Counted from the stretch's first letter, positions 20,274 to 32,589 are shown. The stretch is DNA of 64,000 bases from Hesseltinella vesiculosa (GCA_002104935.1 MCGT01000005.1:372001-436000), one strand, 5' to 3'. Notes: generated by a model from the sequence alone, not told the origin. A program made the numbers and translations.

Positions 20274-20935
20274 GAGCAAGGTCAATGAGCAAGGTCAATG
20301 AGCAAGGTGAGCAAGGTGAGCAAGGTGAGCAAGGTGAGCAAGGTGAGCAAGGTCAATGAGTAAGGTGAGCAAGGTCAATGAGCAAGGTGAGCAAGGTGAG
20401 CAAGGTGAGCAAGGTGAGCAAGGTCAATGAGCAAGGTGAGCAAGGTGAGCAAGGTGAGCAAGGTCAATGAGCAAGGTGAGCAAGGTCAATGAGCAAGGTG
20501 AGCAAGGTCAATGAGCAAGGTGAGCAAGGTCAATGAGCAAGGTGAGCAAGGTGAGCAAGGTGAGCAAGGTGAGCAAGGTGAGCAAGGTGAGCAAGGTTAA
20601 TGAGCAAGGTGAGCAAGGTTAATGAGCAAGGTGAGCAAGGTGAGCAAGGCCAATGAGCAAGGTTAGCAAGGCCAATGAGCAAGGTGAGCAAGGTCAATGA
20701 GCAAGGTAAGCAAGGTCAATGATCAAGGTGAGCAGGGTCAATGAGCAAGGTGAGCAAGGTCAATGAGCAAGGCGAGCAGGGTCAATGAGCAAGGTGAGCA
20801 AGGTCAATGAGCAAGGTGAGCAAGGTCAATGAGCAAGGTGAGCATGGTGAGTATGGTCAATGAGCAAGGTGAGCATGGTGAGCATGGTCAATGAGCAAGG
20901 TGAGCAAGGTGAGCAGGGTCAATGAGCAAGGTGAG
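20274..20935 (+). repeat. Minisatellite built from 9-bp and 13-bp units
   Basis: About 660 bp of tandem GAGCAAGGT (9 bp) mixed with GAGCAAGGTCAAT (13 bp). Toward the right end variant units appear (GAGCATGGT, GAGCAGGGTCAAT, GTTAAT and GCCAAT forms). The order of short and long units is irregular. Every frame breaks soon because 9 and 13 mix and TGA recurs, so it is not coding. Confidence 0.97.
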
Positions 20936-21443
20936 AAAAAAAAAAAGAGATGCTTTTTTTAGCTGTGAGGCGAAAAAATTGAATAGTCATTTTTGGAGCT
21001 GTTTGATTTTTATTTTCCCAGTGACTTTGGTAAGAATGAGAATTAGCGCGCATGCTACATGCGACATCGATTTGTTGGTGTTATGGATTTTTTAATGAAA
21101 GGTTATTATTTTCCTTTGGATATTGCCAAATGTTTCAAGTGTAAAAACGGTGCAACAAGTGTATCTTTCAGATGAGGGGCCAGTGACGGAGGGAGCCAAA
21201 GGCTGCCAGCTGAGAAGTTGTTGGGCGATAGGCCAGTGCTCGTAGTAAATACCGAACTAGCCCAGGTTTCTCATGAAGGTATCGTTGATGCGTGTGGCCT
21301 GTTTGAATAAATGGTTTCTCTCCTGTTTGACGCAGCAATAGTCATATGGACGAGAGCCCAAGATGGCGGCCAGTTTGCCCTTTTTATTTTTATTTTTATT
21401 ATTTCACTTTTCTTTTTTTCTATTTTCACTTTTTTAATTTGCC
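20936..21443. other. Upstream region of the SPP1-like gene
   Basis: Unique sequence with no coding signal. The final ~70 bases before the start codon are T-rich, as before other genes here. Confidence 0.3.
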
Positions 21444-22471
21444 ATGGCCAGCCATAGTCGTCATCGTTCATCGTCGCCTGAATCACCTCCACCTTCACAT
21501 CAAGCAGCCGCTCCAATGTTAACACCTCCGACACAGTGTCAAAAGTTGGAACCTCCTTCGATCGCTCCATCCCAACTTCCACCTAGGAAACGTATCCATT
21601 CTCTGAAAAAGCAATTCACAAAGCCCAACCTGGAAGTGCCCATGGTCCAGCCATTGCATCCTCTTTCACCCAATCCGCCATGGCCTCTTCCTCCAGCCAG
21701 CTCCACGGGCTCGTCGTCAGGCACGACTTTACCTCCGATCCCGGTCTCAACCGATGCCCTTTCAGACATGCAACCAGATTCCCATGATTCACCCATTGTC
21801 GACATTGAGAGCGAAGGCGACACTGCTGAAACCGATGAAGAAGACTGGCAACAACGTAAACTGAGCGACGAAGCCTCGACAGCCTCGGACACCTCGGCCT
21901 CCAAACAAAAGCAAGCCATCATCATCCAGGGCAACCAAGGCCCTGCAGTACCCGTCCCTTTGTTTGATCTCCCTTTGACTTCTACCTCGGATCAAACCAA
22001 GCCTTTGAAAAAACCAAGAAAGATAAAGGTATGTCGAGACTGACCTTTTTTTTTTAACGCGCAACAGCAATTTCTAATTATTTATGCCACGACGGCTGAA
22101 TTTTTTTTAGGAACAAGGCGCCGAAAAATTCAAGGTAGGCAGGCGACATAAAATAATTAAGGGGAAAGGGGGCTGCATTCTTACTTTTTCTGTTTAGCCA
22201 CCCAAACGAGCGAAACGTGGTCGACCGCCAGGCTCCAAAACGGTCCATCATCATGAAAAGCCTCTGAATCCATCCAAGCCGAAAGGTGCAAAAAGAGGCA
22301 GGCATCTATACTGTGTGTGCCAGACGCCTTATGATATGAATAGCCCTCGATTCATGATTGCCTGTGATCGATGTGACCAATGGTTTCATGGTGAATGCAT
22401 TGGTATTGATGAAAAACAAGGTGAATTTATTGACTTGCACTTTTGTGATCGGTGCAGTCAAGGTAAGCTGG

Positions 22472-22502
<31 letters not shown>

Positions 22503-23248
22503 GCAGAAAAAAGGGAGGTATAGGTTCTTACCTTATTTTGGTGTGTGCTATAGAAACTGGCAAAACAACGTCTTGGAAACCAAAGTGTGGTAATCCAGCA
22601 TGTGAAAAGCCTGGGCGGGTGGGGACACATCAAGGTTATCTATCCAAATATTGTTCACAAAACTGTGGCATGCAAGTGGCTCGAGCACGCTTGGAGTTGG
22701 CGGACATGAAACGAAAACGACATGCTTTGACCCAACACGTACAAGAGGACGAGCCTGTCTATTCAGCTTCGATTCCGGACCTGGTCATCCATAGGCAACT
22801 TCAAAGTCAGCTCAACACCTGTTCAGAACAACAAGACCAGCAGCGACTACAACAGATCAAATCCATCCGCCAGCAAGCCTTGGAGCATGTCGAGATGATC
22901 GCCTTCAAGCACGCTTTCCTGACCTCCCTGCCGGAACCCGACAATGGTACGTGTGGGTTTGACGGCCGACTGACTATGGATGATGCCTTGTGGATGGAAG
23001 CGTATAGGGCGGCACAAGTGCCTCCAACAGCTGAAGTATGTTCCCTCGGAAGCAAGCAATGCCCTCGCCATACTCAATGGGCCAGGCTTACTGGCCAGGT
23101 CCTGGCATTGGAACGCCAGGAGCAGCTCCATGTCTTGCAACGCCTTCGTCGAGAAAAACAACTGATCCAATCAAGGAAGCAACATCGACATGACCCTGTT
23201 CATTTGGCTCAAGCTGTTGGCCATGGTGCAAAAAAAGTCAACACTTGA
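21444..23248 (+). CDS. SPP1: PHD-finger protein of the COMPASS SPP1/CXXC1 type
   Basis: Probable subunit of the Set1/COMPASS H3K4 methyltransferase. Four exons (21444-22028, 22111-22134, 22198-22462, 22554-23248) join to 522 aa. Residues 1-195 are Ser/Pro-rich and acidic. An AT-hook-like KRGRPPGSK precedes the PHD finger, which starts at LYCVCQTPYD and contains MIACDRCDQWFHGECIGI and HFCDRC. After it comes a Cys-rich segment (CGNPACEKPGR, KYCSQNCGMQVA), the extra motif typical of Spp1/Cps40 and CXXC1. The C-terminal half is Gln-rich and coiled-coil-like and includes TCGFDGRLTMDD, close to the CXXC1 C-terminal region. Intron 3 carries a ~29-A run. Confidence 0.88.
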
Positions 23249-23550
23249 CTCCTTTTTCCCCCCCTTTTTTTTCCCATTTTAAAAAAAAAATCTGGGCCTT
23301 TTTTTTCCACTTTTTTTTTCATCTCCCCCTTTTCAATAGCTTTTTCGCTTTTTTTTTTTTCTCTGCTTCTTTTTGGTCATCTCTTTTTTTACTGTCATAT
23401 CTCTCTACTAATAAACCCATTAGGTTTACCTTGTCTCTCCCTTCCCATTCGTTGTCCTGTCCATTCCCTTGAAGCTCCACCCACTTTCCTCCACGCAATT
23501 TTTATTTCTTTCTCTGCATACCCCTCGTTTTTCTTTACTCTCTAGATGAC
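23249..23550 (+). promoter_or_regulatory. Pyrimidine-rich promoter and leader of KEX2
   Basis: About 300 bases, overwhelmingly C and T, between the SPP1-like stop and the KEX2 start. The gap must hold one 3' end and one promoter. No gene is visible. Confidence 0.4.
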
Positions 23551-26500
23551 ATGTTGTTCCCTTATTGGCTATCGATATCATTGATCTGCTTTACATTCTT
23601 AGCACAACCTGGTGCAAGCCGTGATCCAGAACGAAACTATTATACTGTGCATGTCGAGCACGGTGATGTGGATGCAGCCAAGACGCTGGCAAGACGATTG
23701 AAAGCTCGGTACGAAGGTCCAGTGGGAGAATTGTCCAACTATTACGAGCTGAGCACCAGGAAAACCCACAACCTCTTGGCAGCCTACCAACATTTGGCCA
23801 TGAAACGAGACATGAGCCTGGCTGCAGTCCACTCCTTACGGCCTCAGACCGCGAAACGCAGGCTTGCCAAGCGGGCACCTCCTCCACTTCAAGCAGACCC
23901 TGTCAGTGCTTCCTCCCTCACCCCAGCCGACCTCATCGACATGATCTTGCCTGTGCTTGAAAATATCGAGCAAGAATTCATTGCCAACACGATGACGGCG
24001 CTAGACTATTTGCAGCAACCCGACGGCTTTGCCGCTCTCAAAAACGCTCTGGCCATCACCGACCCAGGGTTTGACCAGCAGTGGCACTTGGTGAGGAGAT
24101 TGAAAAGCCAAAGACAACTGGGTTCCAACTCACGTGAGATTCTTTTTATAGGTGAACCAAGAACAGCATGGCAATGATTTGAATGTCACGGGCGTTTGGA
24201 GCCAAGGTTGGAGGAATGAAAAATCTATAGCTATGACTAATCACTTGGATTTTTTTTTAGGTATTACTGGGCAAGGTGTTGTGGTGGCTATATTGGATGA
24301 TGGTTTAGATATGGATCATGATGATTTACGAGACAACTTTGTAAGTACGCCTTGCTCAGCGTCGACCCATTCACCCAGCCTGTTTATAGTATGCTGCTGG
24401 CTCGTATGATTTCAATGACCATACTGAATTACCTCGACCTCGATTGTCTGATGATACACATGGAACGCGATGTGCAGGTGAAATTGCAGCCATGAAGAAT
24501 GATGTTTGTGGTGTCGGTGTTGCCCCCGATGCCAAAGTGGCTGGTAAGTGGCTACCTGGGGGGGGGAATAGATAGCAGGGGCAAAATCGGGGTGCAGGAA
24601 TGGGGGGTAGGGTTGACTGACGCTTTCTTTGTTTTGTATGGAACGCAGGTGTACGTATTCTATCGGGAGATATTACGGATGAAGATGAAGCACGTGCCTT
24701 GAATTACAAATACCAAGAAAATCACATCTACTCTTGCTCATGGGGACCTCCTGATTTTGGCGAGGTGGCCGAAGCACCCGAAGGCATTGTGCTAGACGCG
24801 ATCAAGAATGGCATTGCCAATGGCCGCAACGGTACAGGCACGATTTTTGTGTTTGCGTCAGGCAACGGCGGCGGCAATGATGACAACTGCAACTTTGACG
24901 GCTATACCAACAGCATTTATACCATCACCGTGGGTGCCATTGATCGCCTCGGACATCACCCTTATTATGCTGAACCTTGCTCTGCTCAACTGGTGGTGAC
25001 CTATTCCAGTGGAAGTGGCGGCAATATTGTAACGACTTCCGTGACTGAAAGCGTTTCAGATGCTCACGTTCATGTTACCATTTTTATATATAGTACACCA
25101 CGGACATTGGCAATAATCAATGTACGGATCGACATGGAGGGACGTCCGCAGCTGCACCATTGGCAGCTGGGGTGTTTGCCTTGGTGCTGTCTGTACGTCC
25201 CGACCTGACCTGGCGTGATCTCCAACATTTATGTGTGCTCTCGGCCCAGCCATTCTCCTTGGAAGACAGTGATTGGACCCTGCTCCCGTCCGGCCGCATG
25301 TACAATCATAAGTTTGGCTACGGTAAGCTGGATGCTTATGCTATTGTGGAACTGGCCAAGACATTTACCAGTGTCGGCCCTCAAACGTACCTGCAACTGT
25401 CCTCGCCTCCTCGCCGCCGACCCATTCCTGACCGCACCATTACGGCTAACCAAGACCTTGTCGACATCCTCACTATCACGGAGGACATGATTGATGGTGC
25501 TGGCCTTTCTCGCGTAGAACAGGTCACGGCCACCGTCTTCATCGAACATGGTCGTCGTGGTGACTTGGAAATCCTGCTGACGAGCCCTCACAATGTCACC
25601 AGCCAACTCGGCACACCCAGACGCAACGATGTCAGTTCCGATGGCCTTTTGGACTGGACCTTTATGTCAGTCCAACATTGGTGAGCTTCGTTTCCGCAAC
25701 AAAAACAACAGGATCTCATTTTTCTTTTTTACTATCTACAGGGAAGAAGATCCTGTAGGAGATTGGACACTGCGCATCATTGACTGGAAAAATGGCGAAT
25801 TCACAGGTTATTTCACCAACTGGACACTGACTCTGTGGGGCGAGCGTGCGGAAGAGTTCGAAGGTGAATTGGTGCATGTGCCTGTGCTGGTGGAGCCTGT
25901 CGAGTCTCAAACCACCACAGCAACCGAATCTATCGAGTATGACCAGGAACACGAAATTGAACATGAACATGAGCATGAGCATGAGCATGAACAAGAACAA
26001 GAACAAGAATCCCCTTCCTCTGCGACTGCCACCAAAGACCTCCTACCAGCAGCTGCTTCGCCCACGACATCAGCCGAGACAGATCATCACGAGGATGAGG
26101 ACGAAGACGAGGATCGGCTTCGAACACCCGTGCTGTATTCACCTCAGATGACAGGCTCGGCTGCAAAGTCAACGCCAGACACCTCAGCAGACAGCAACGA
26201 CACAGCATCCATCCCACCAGTCGATATCGCTATGGATGACAATGGTACCATCATTGCGAATAGCAAGCATACGTCGTTCCCTACGTGGCTTCTGTTTGTG
26301 CCTGTGTGTGGCCTGATGATCTACTTTGGCCGTCGCCGATGGCGACGCCATGGCTCAAGCCTGAAAGATGCTAATTACACAAGCCTTCTGCAGACCCAGA
26401 CGCCGGACACCACCATCTACGAGTTTGATACACTGAATGCCACACCTAACGATACCTCCCATGACGACGACCTTGTGCCTTTGATCGCTCCGTCCTCTCC

Positions 26501-26582
26501 TGTCGTTGGCTCCTCTTCAGGAAGCTCCAGTCGTGAACCAAGCCCCACCATGAAACGTCAACGAACCATTTCACCGCAGTAG
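23551..26582 (+). CDS. KEX2: Kexin, furin-type proprotein convertase of the late Golgi
   Basis: Cleaves secretory precursors after dibasic sites. Seven exons (23551-24090, 24152-24206, 24261-24340, 24390-24543, 24649-25040, 25094-25680, 25742-26582) join to 882 aa. It has a signal peptide ([17 protein letters not shown]), a prodomain ending at a basic cluster near residue 110 (AKRRLAKR), and a subtilase domain. Catalytic residues are Asp211 (AILDDGLD), His249 ([11 protein letters not shown]), Asn349 (FASGNGGG) and Ser425 (HGGTSAAAP). The P-domain follows. An acidic His/Glu-rich lumenal stretch leads to one membrane segment ([15 protein letters not shown]), basic RRRWRR and a ~100-residue cytosolic tail. 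The tail has IYEFDTL, which fits the YxFxx(I/L) Golgi retention signal of yeast Kex2. A second, out-of-frame ATG lies 5 nt upstream of the start. Confidence 0.97.
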
Positions 26583-26781
26583 GTGGTGTCTCTTTTTTTT
26601 TTTTTTAGATCTCACGGCCCTTTTGTGACCCTACCCCTAATCCCCACCACCCCAATATTTTAAGGGTGTTTCTATCTTTCATATGCCCAAGCTTGATTCG
26701 TCAGTTAAATAGTTTGTTTGTCATGATTGCCATCCGGTGGTTTATAAAGGAGGGGTCCGTTCTATTTTATTTTGTCGTTTC

Positions 26782-28304
26782 TCAATGACGTTTTCCGGTG
26801 ATGAGTTCTTGTCGGGAAGATTGAACGAGCTGGGTGACCCGATCGAGGACGGCAGGGACTTGAAGTGCCTTGGCGCCGATGGCAAAAGGTGGATGTGTAC
26901 CGAGATAGCTATAGACATCCGTGTCTGGGGACACTTTGCTTCGTCGTTGTCGGTCCAGTCGCAATTTTCTTGTCAGTCGCTGCTCCCGAAGCCATTTTTG
27001 CCAGTGAAGCATGTATCCTCTGCATTGGCCGCCAAAAGCCACATACACTGGCAGCCTAAAAAAAAACATGTCAATGGTGCATGGTGCCTGTCTCCTCTTT
27101 ATTCTCTCTTACCTAAAGAGACAAGCATGTGCCGTCAAATAATCAAGATCAGCGGTGAGGGCAACTCGTGTGACATTGGTCAGGACGTGTTCATACGCCT
27201 GTGCTGATTCCAAACTTGACAGATCGCCTTGTGTCATATCCCATGTGACAATGCTCGATGGGTGATCTTCACACACAGGTGACAGGGTATCTAAAATGGC
27301 AGTTTTGTTCTTAAAAAACTGGTCAGCCAAGGCACTTTCCCATGAGGGCGCCTTTTCATTTTTTTACCTTTTCCGAGGCACGATCAGTAAAAATCACAAG
27401 CACATTGTCATCTAGCTTGGTGACCATTCTCTATCACAAGATAAAAAAAATTGAATCGTTAGTATGGGCGCTTCAGTCTTGTGGGGTTTCATTTTTGTGT
27501 TTTTGAATCACCTTGACTTGATCAGCTAATTGCACAGCATGTTCAGTGTACCAACGACAATCCGGATGATGACCACCAACCACGACGGCTGTGATTGGCT
27601 TTCCCCGGAGAGGTTTCAAAACTTGTTGGCTGAACTGTTGAGCCGTGGAGCCAAGCGAGGTATTAGAGGGAATGTCAAGGATGGGAAGCTGATAGGGAGG
27701 AAAAAAAATGCAAAGTTGGCATGTGAAAAAAGGAGTTCATTTTATTACCTTTGTGACCAAGCTGTTGCGTTGTTGAGCCAAGGGTCCGAGCTTTGCCATT
27801 TTTGAATTGGCTTCGTGCTTTGACAAGACAACTTGATCAAAATACAGAAAAGGTAGGTTGGGGTGACCAAGAAACACTGAAAAAGAGCGACGTGAGAGGC
27901 AAGAGATATACATTTGTATCTATTTACCTGAATAAGGACGTGATGGCAATGCTTTCAGGACATGTAGTGAACCAGGCACGACTGCGTCGGAGCCACAAGA
28001 CACGACATATTCAGGACCAGGACCATCTAGCTCGTCTCCTTGTAAATACCAGGGTAGGCTTGTGATTTTTTTACGAGCACCCCAATCTGCTAATGATTTT
28101 TGAACGATCAAAGGTAGCAGACGTATGGCTGGCCACGGCACAAAGAATACAGTGAGATCGTTTGGAATGTCGTCGCTTCTTTACCGGCTTACATGGCTGC
28201 GACACTACTTTTTTGACCGTGACATTGCCAAGACGATTGGCCAGGGCCAGGGCATGGAGTGTTGATTGGAGCCCGCCATCGGTGATGGCCCAGACTTGAG
28301 GCAT
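26782..28304 (-). CDS. ELM1-like (DUF1022) protein
   Basis: Seven exons (28304-28193, 28128-27928, 27876-27749, 27688-27512, 27430-27368, 27309-27113, 27055-26782) join to 383 aa. The N-terminus MPQVWAITDGGLQSTLHA is the DUF1022 opening, followed by VVSCGSDAVVPG, VFLGHPNLPFLYFDQVV, VVVGGHHPDCRWYTEHA, VLVIFTDRASEK and the closing LPVYVAFGGQCRGYMLHW. Plant ELM1 of this family recruits a dynamin to mitochondria; the bacterial members resemble glycosyltransferases. The function in fungi is unclear, so I give no symbol. Gene order is convergent with KEX2 (200 bp between stops). Confidence 0.83.
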
Positions 28305-28979
28305 TGGTTTGGTAGCATACCATCGCTGGCCTATCGACCATTTCGTTATTTTGGGAATGATCGAGAATCGAAGTCAGAAAAAAAATATATTGGGGCAATT
28401 GACATTGCTTACCGATCAGTCGCCAAGGGCTGTGCAGACGTGACATTTGAACCAAAAAAAAAAAAAAAAAAAAAAAAAAACTTTTTTCGCTGAAGAAACA
28501 GGAAAAGGGAACTGGCGGAGCTGAAAACCATGACGCCTTGACTTTTTTATTGTCATATGAAAAGAACAAAGTAGAAAACCGCATCGAGTTATCTTTTGTG
28601 CACATGCCTGGAAGCACAACCTTGGGTTTTTCAAGATCAGTTCACTGATACTGGCCATTGATAAAAAGACAAGGGCTGTCTTCTTGGGCTTCCATTGTCC
28701 CTTTGGCTTCCTCCTATTATCGCCATCAAGGCTCTGTTCTTCAATTTAGAGCATGTTTGTCAGCTATAATGTTTTCAAGTTGCAGCTCATTGACCAATAG
28801 GTTGTCCAAAGCAAACACAATGGAATGGAAGAACCAATTTTTTTTTGACACACCGAGGCTGCTCAATTTTCACATGCCAATCTTTCAACTTGATCCGAAA
28901 AACAGCCATAAAAAGCTCACTCGCTGTTTTTTTTTTCCTTCTTTTTTTTTTATTTTATTTTTTACAACCACTTTTAAAC
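28305..28979. promoter_or_regulatory. Divergent intergenic region, ELM1-like / perilipin
   Basis: 675 bases between two diverging genes. It includes a ~26-A tract at 28455-28480 and pyrimidine-rich leaders facing outward on both sides. No exon could be supported. Confidence 0.35.
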
Positions 28980-30166
28980 ATGTCTGAAGAAAAGCCTGTT
29001 ACCAACGACACCAACGAACCTATCATTGACACCACGCCTGTGGAAACCACCCCCATTGACAATGAAGGTAAGCATCACTTTAAAAAGCCATGAACAAACC
29101 GATTGTAACCCATCCGTTTTTATTATTTTTAAACCTAGCCACTTTCTGGACCCGAGTGTCGTCGTTCCCTCTGGTACAAGATGCTTCTCAAAAGGTACAA
29201 GATCTGGCCAACCAAAACTCCATCAGCCGCTACGCTTTGGAGCAAGCTGGCAGCACCCTGAACCGCGCTAGCTCGTTGGCCACCCCCTACACGGAAACCT
29301 ACATGAAAAAGGCAGATGCTTTGGGCTGTCGTTCCTTGGACATGCTGGAACAACGGTTCCCAGTGGTCAAGACGCCTACCGAAGACCTGATCCAAGCTGT
29401 CAAGCAGTCGCCACAGCAAGTGCTGGCTCCTGTCAACAAGACCATGTTGACGGCTGCCGGTAACTTGGAAACCTTGGTGGACAAGCTTCTGCCTCCAGCC
29501 ACCACCGACGACAAGCGCCAAGAACAAGTTGAAACGGTTGCCACTGCCAAGTTTTACTCGTTGGCCAATAGCGTCAAAGACCGTCTGCAAGTGCGCGTGA
29601 CCCAACAGCTCGATCAGATCCCCCGTAACACCTCCGACATCACCCGCCTGGCTGAAACCAACCAGCTCCTGAAGGACACCGTCGACCACATCCAAAACAT
29701 CAACACCCAGCTGCAACAGTGGGTTGTGGTGTCGCGCAACACCGCCGGCACCCGAGTCCAGGGCCTCAAGGATAACATCAAGGGCGGCTACGAAGCCACC
29801 CAACAAGCTACCAACCAACGCCTGTACGATCTTACTGTCGAACTGTTCCACCACCTCGATTCCGCTTCCGTCTTTTTGAAGGAACACTCGGTGAAGTTGC
29901 CCGCTCCTGTCCAAACCCACCTGTCTCCTCTGGCCAAGTTTGCCTCGGGTGAATACGACATCATTCGCACCGAAGCCCTCAAGGAAGACGTTGCTCCTTT
30001 GCAAAAGGCTACCAACATCTTGCAACTGTCCCATGAATACATTGTGCCCTTTTTGCAAACCTCGGTAGAAGGCATCCAACAGCAATTGCAACACTATGCC
30101 TCGTTACCCATCAATGCCGTCAAACCCGCCGCTACTCCTGCTGTCCCTGAACCCACCACCGCCTAA
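28980..30166 (+). CDS. Perilipin-family lipid droplet protein
   Basis: Coats lipid droplets and controls access of lipases. Two exons (28980-29067, 29139-30166) join to 371 aa. After an acidic, Thr-rich start, a PAT-like domain begins at FWTRVSSFPLVQDASQKVQD and continues through ATPYTETYMKKADALGCRSL and FPVVKTPTEDLIQ. The rest is amphipathic helix, with repeated 11-residue-like patterns, ending in a Pro/Ala tail. Helix-rich composition and the PAT opening match fungal perilipins such as Metarhizium MPL1. An acid lipase (32.6 kb) and a FATP gene (1.7 kb) in the same window fit a lipid theme but are not an operon. Confidence 0.85.
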
Positions 30167-30218
30167 GCCTTTCTTCATCCTCTTGTTCTATAATATAATA
30201 TATCCTTCATTGCATGTC

Positions 30219-30224
30219 AATAAA
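30219..30224 (+). terminator. Poly(A) signal of perilipin, overlapping the convergent gene's 3' end
   Basis: AATAAA 53 nt after the perilipin stop. Only 85 bp separate this stop from the convergent glucosidase II beta stop, and a minus-strand AATAAA sits at about 30243-30248, so the two 3' UTRs must overlap or be extremely short. Confidence 0.5.
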
Positions 30225-30251
30225 AAAAATAATACTTTCAAAGTTTATTCT

Positions 30252-32242
30252 TTATAATTCTTCATGCACGTGGGCCTTGGGAGGATCCAACGATTCAGGA
30301 GAAGGACAGACGGCAGGCGAACGCACACGGAAATGGTATTCACACTTTTCAGGTTCCATGACATCCAGGATTTCGGTTTCACTGCCACATTCGAAGATCG
30401 CCTTGACACTGCGTTCTGGGCCGTTCCAACATCTTGTACCATGTAAATGTGTGTGTTCCAAATAAGCTTTGGCACCTTCACCGCCAACATACCCATCAAA
30501 ATCGCTAGGAATAGACAGTGAGCAATGTCACGTGGTGTTGTTTTTTTAATCTTTTTACCCAAGATGCACGTTGCTGCTATCCTTGTGAGATCGTTGGCTG
30601 GCACGACCAAGAATACAGAGGGAATAGATATACCTATCGGAGGAACCATCCATGTGAATAAATGCTGTCGCCCTGAAAAAGGGAACTTACTCGCCATCAT
30701 CTTTTTCAACACAGGTATCCTTGAGTTGTAGCCATTCTTTTTCAGGGCCATAATCAGCCTTGATTTTTCCCTTGACATCCTTGATGTTGGATTCCAAGCT
30801 GTTGATTTCTGATTGAATGGCATCACGCTGTTGTCGAGCACTTTGCAAGGCTACCAAGACAAGAGAAAAAAAAAAAAAAAGTGAGTGCTGTTCATTCCTT
30901 GGTCTTTGTTTCCTGTTCTCTCCCATGAAATAAAAACCCGCACCATTTTGCGACTCCTGTCTCTTGGGTAGCCACTTTTCGAGACGAGACGTCACCGAGT
31001 CCCAAAACGAGGCTTGCTTACCTGGAGAAGGGAGAATGGCACGGAGCGTGCGTGTTATTATTATCATTTTTAACCAGAAATAGGAGGAGGGTTACCTTCA
31101 CTTTCAGGCACATCCTCCTGGTCGGCGTCGTCTTGATCAAGATCGTCTTCTTCAGGCAGCGGTTCTTGGTCCAGGTCTTCATAGAGTTTGTCGTAGCCAG
31201 GGAGGAATTCATCGTAACCAGAAATGGCGGCCTTGACGGCCATGTCATGGTAATTGTGATTGTGATCGCGTTTGAGATCGTGCAGGATGGAGACCAAAGT
31301 GTCGACTTGTTCACGTAGTTGCTGGATATGGTCATGTAGCTTCGCCATTTGCTGCTTGCGAGCTTCGCTCTTGTGGTGCGATGTAGGCTTCTTGTCGCCC
31401 GATTGAGCTTGTTCTTCCTTTTCCAGCAATGTCACTTCGTCTAAGGAGAAAGGATGAGCGATGCCGCCAGCAGAGGGTTCTTTGGCGTTTACCTTGAAAA
31501 CGCTGCAAAAGGCCACGCTTGAGCACGAGATCGTCTTCATAGCCGGTTCTCTCCAGCTTCCACTGCGCGATTTTTTCTTCGGCTTCCTTGATCCAGCGTT
31601 GCTTGATGGCGAAACCTTCGCTGACAAACTTTTTTTTTTCAGCCAATTCCTTAGCATACACAGCAGCGACGGCTTTGCATTGATTAGGGCACTGGGTTAG
31701 CCCGTTGGATTCATCCGACCCATCGCAGCAGGCTTCGTCTGTGAAAGACATGGTGAGCGGCTGCCTCTGCGTCGTCTCCACACTCCTTACCACACACGCC
31801 ATCGTTGACAGACCAAGATTTGATATAGGCTGGACGATGGCCCTTGTTTTCACAGTAGAAAAATGTGCCCGGGCAAGCCGACGTACCTGTGACAAAAACG
31901 AGAGGCGTGTCGTCAGCGAGCCTGTGCATAAGTGCTCGTTGAGGTCTTACCGGGTTCATCTGATCCATCAGGGCAATCGCAATAATCATCATTGACCGCG
32001 CTCCAAGCAATGGTTCGCGACTGGTCAAGACATGTCCATTGTTGCTGACCATCAGGTTTATACAAGTGCTGGCCTAAGATGATTGGCATGAAAAAAAAAA
32101 GAAAAGCGTCAGCAACACGATGGAAACAGAAGGTCCATCACAATATCTTACGTTCAGGCGAGACACCCTTGACTGCAGCTTGGGCAAGCTGGGTAGTAAC
32201 TAGGAGGCAAGAGAACGCAACCCACGACCGAGTAAAGACCAT
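30252..32242 (-). CDS. GTB1: Glucosidase II beta subunit (PRKCSH family)
   Basis: Regulatory subunit of ER glucosidase II, which trims glucose from N-glycans. Nine exons (32242-32152, 32073-31951, 31886-31791, 31738-31493, 31440-31096, 31021-30944, 30850-30691, 30633-30559, 30504-30252) join to 488 aa. Signal peptide MVFTRSWVAFSCLLVTTQLA. Two LDL-receptor-A-like Cys modules follow (DDYCDCPDGSDEP; ACCDGSDESNGLTQCPNQC), then a long coiled coil (KELAEKKKFVSEGF onward) and an acidic stretch. The mannose-6-phosphate receptor homology domain starts at DTCVEKDDGEYIYSLC and includes GTRCWNGPERSV and CEYHFRVRSPAVC. It ends HVHEEL, a variant of the HDEL ER-retrieval signal. Confidence 0.95.
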
Positions 32243-32589
32243 GGCATCAAACAATAAAGAAAAAAGGAAAAGGAAAGGAAAAAAAAACGGGCCATTGGCC
32301 ATGGCAACGACCCAGCAAATCATTTGGCTGCCGCTGATTGGCTGACAGTGGAAACGGTCGTCTTTGAAAAGATGCATGAACAGGGATGCAACACCAAAAA
32401 CAAGACAACCATGCTTTGTTTATGCAATGGATCAATGTTATTTTAAAAAAAAAAACCTGCTTCTTGTTCACAGGAACAATAACAAAAATCACAAGCAAAA
32501 AAGAAAAAAAAAAAGACACACAGGCATCAATGCAAAAGAAAAATCGCATCTCCGTCTTTTCCTTTTTTTTTTTCCATTTCTGAAACGCC
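32243..32589. promoter_or_regulatory. Divergent promoter, glucosidase II beta / acid lipase
   Basis: 347 bases serve both genes. The lipase side ends in a T-run, CCATTTC and the start codon; the other side is A-rich, that is, T-rich on its own strand. A CCAAT box on the minus strand (ATTGG at 32293-32297, 32324-32328 and 32336-32340) occurs repeatedly. Confidence 0.4.

Noticed and set aside
20274..20935. Short regular repeats that might be a CRISPR array
   Set aside because: Units are 9 and 13 bp with no unique spacers, and the genome is eukaryotic.
29135..30094. 319-codon minus-strand frame across perilipin
   Set aside because: Exact shadow of the perilipin gene, which has clear family motifs and a normal intron on the plus strand.
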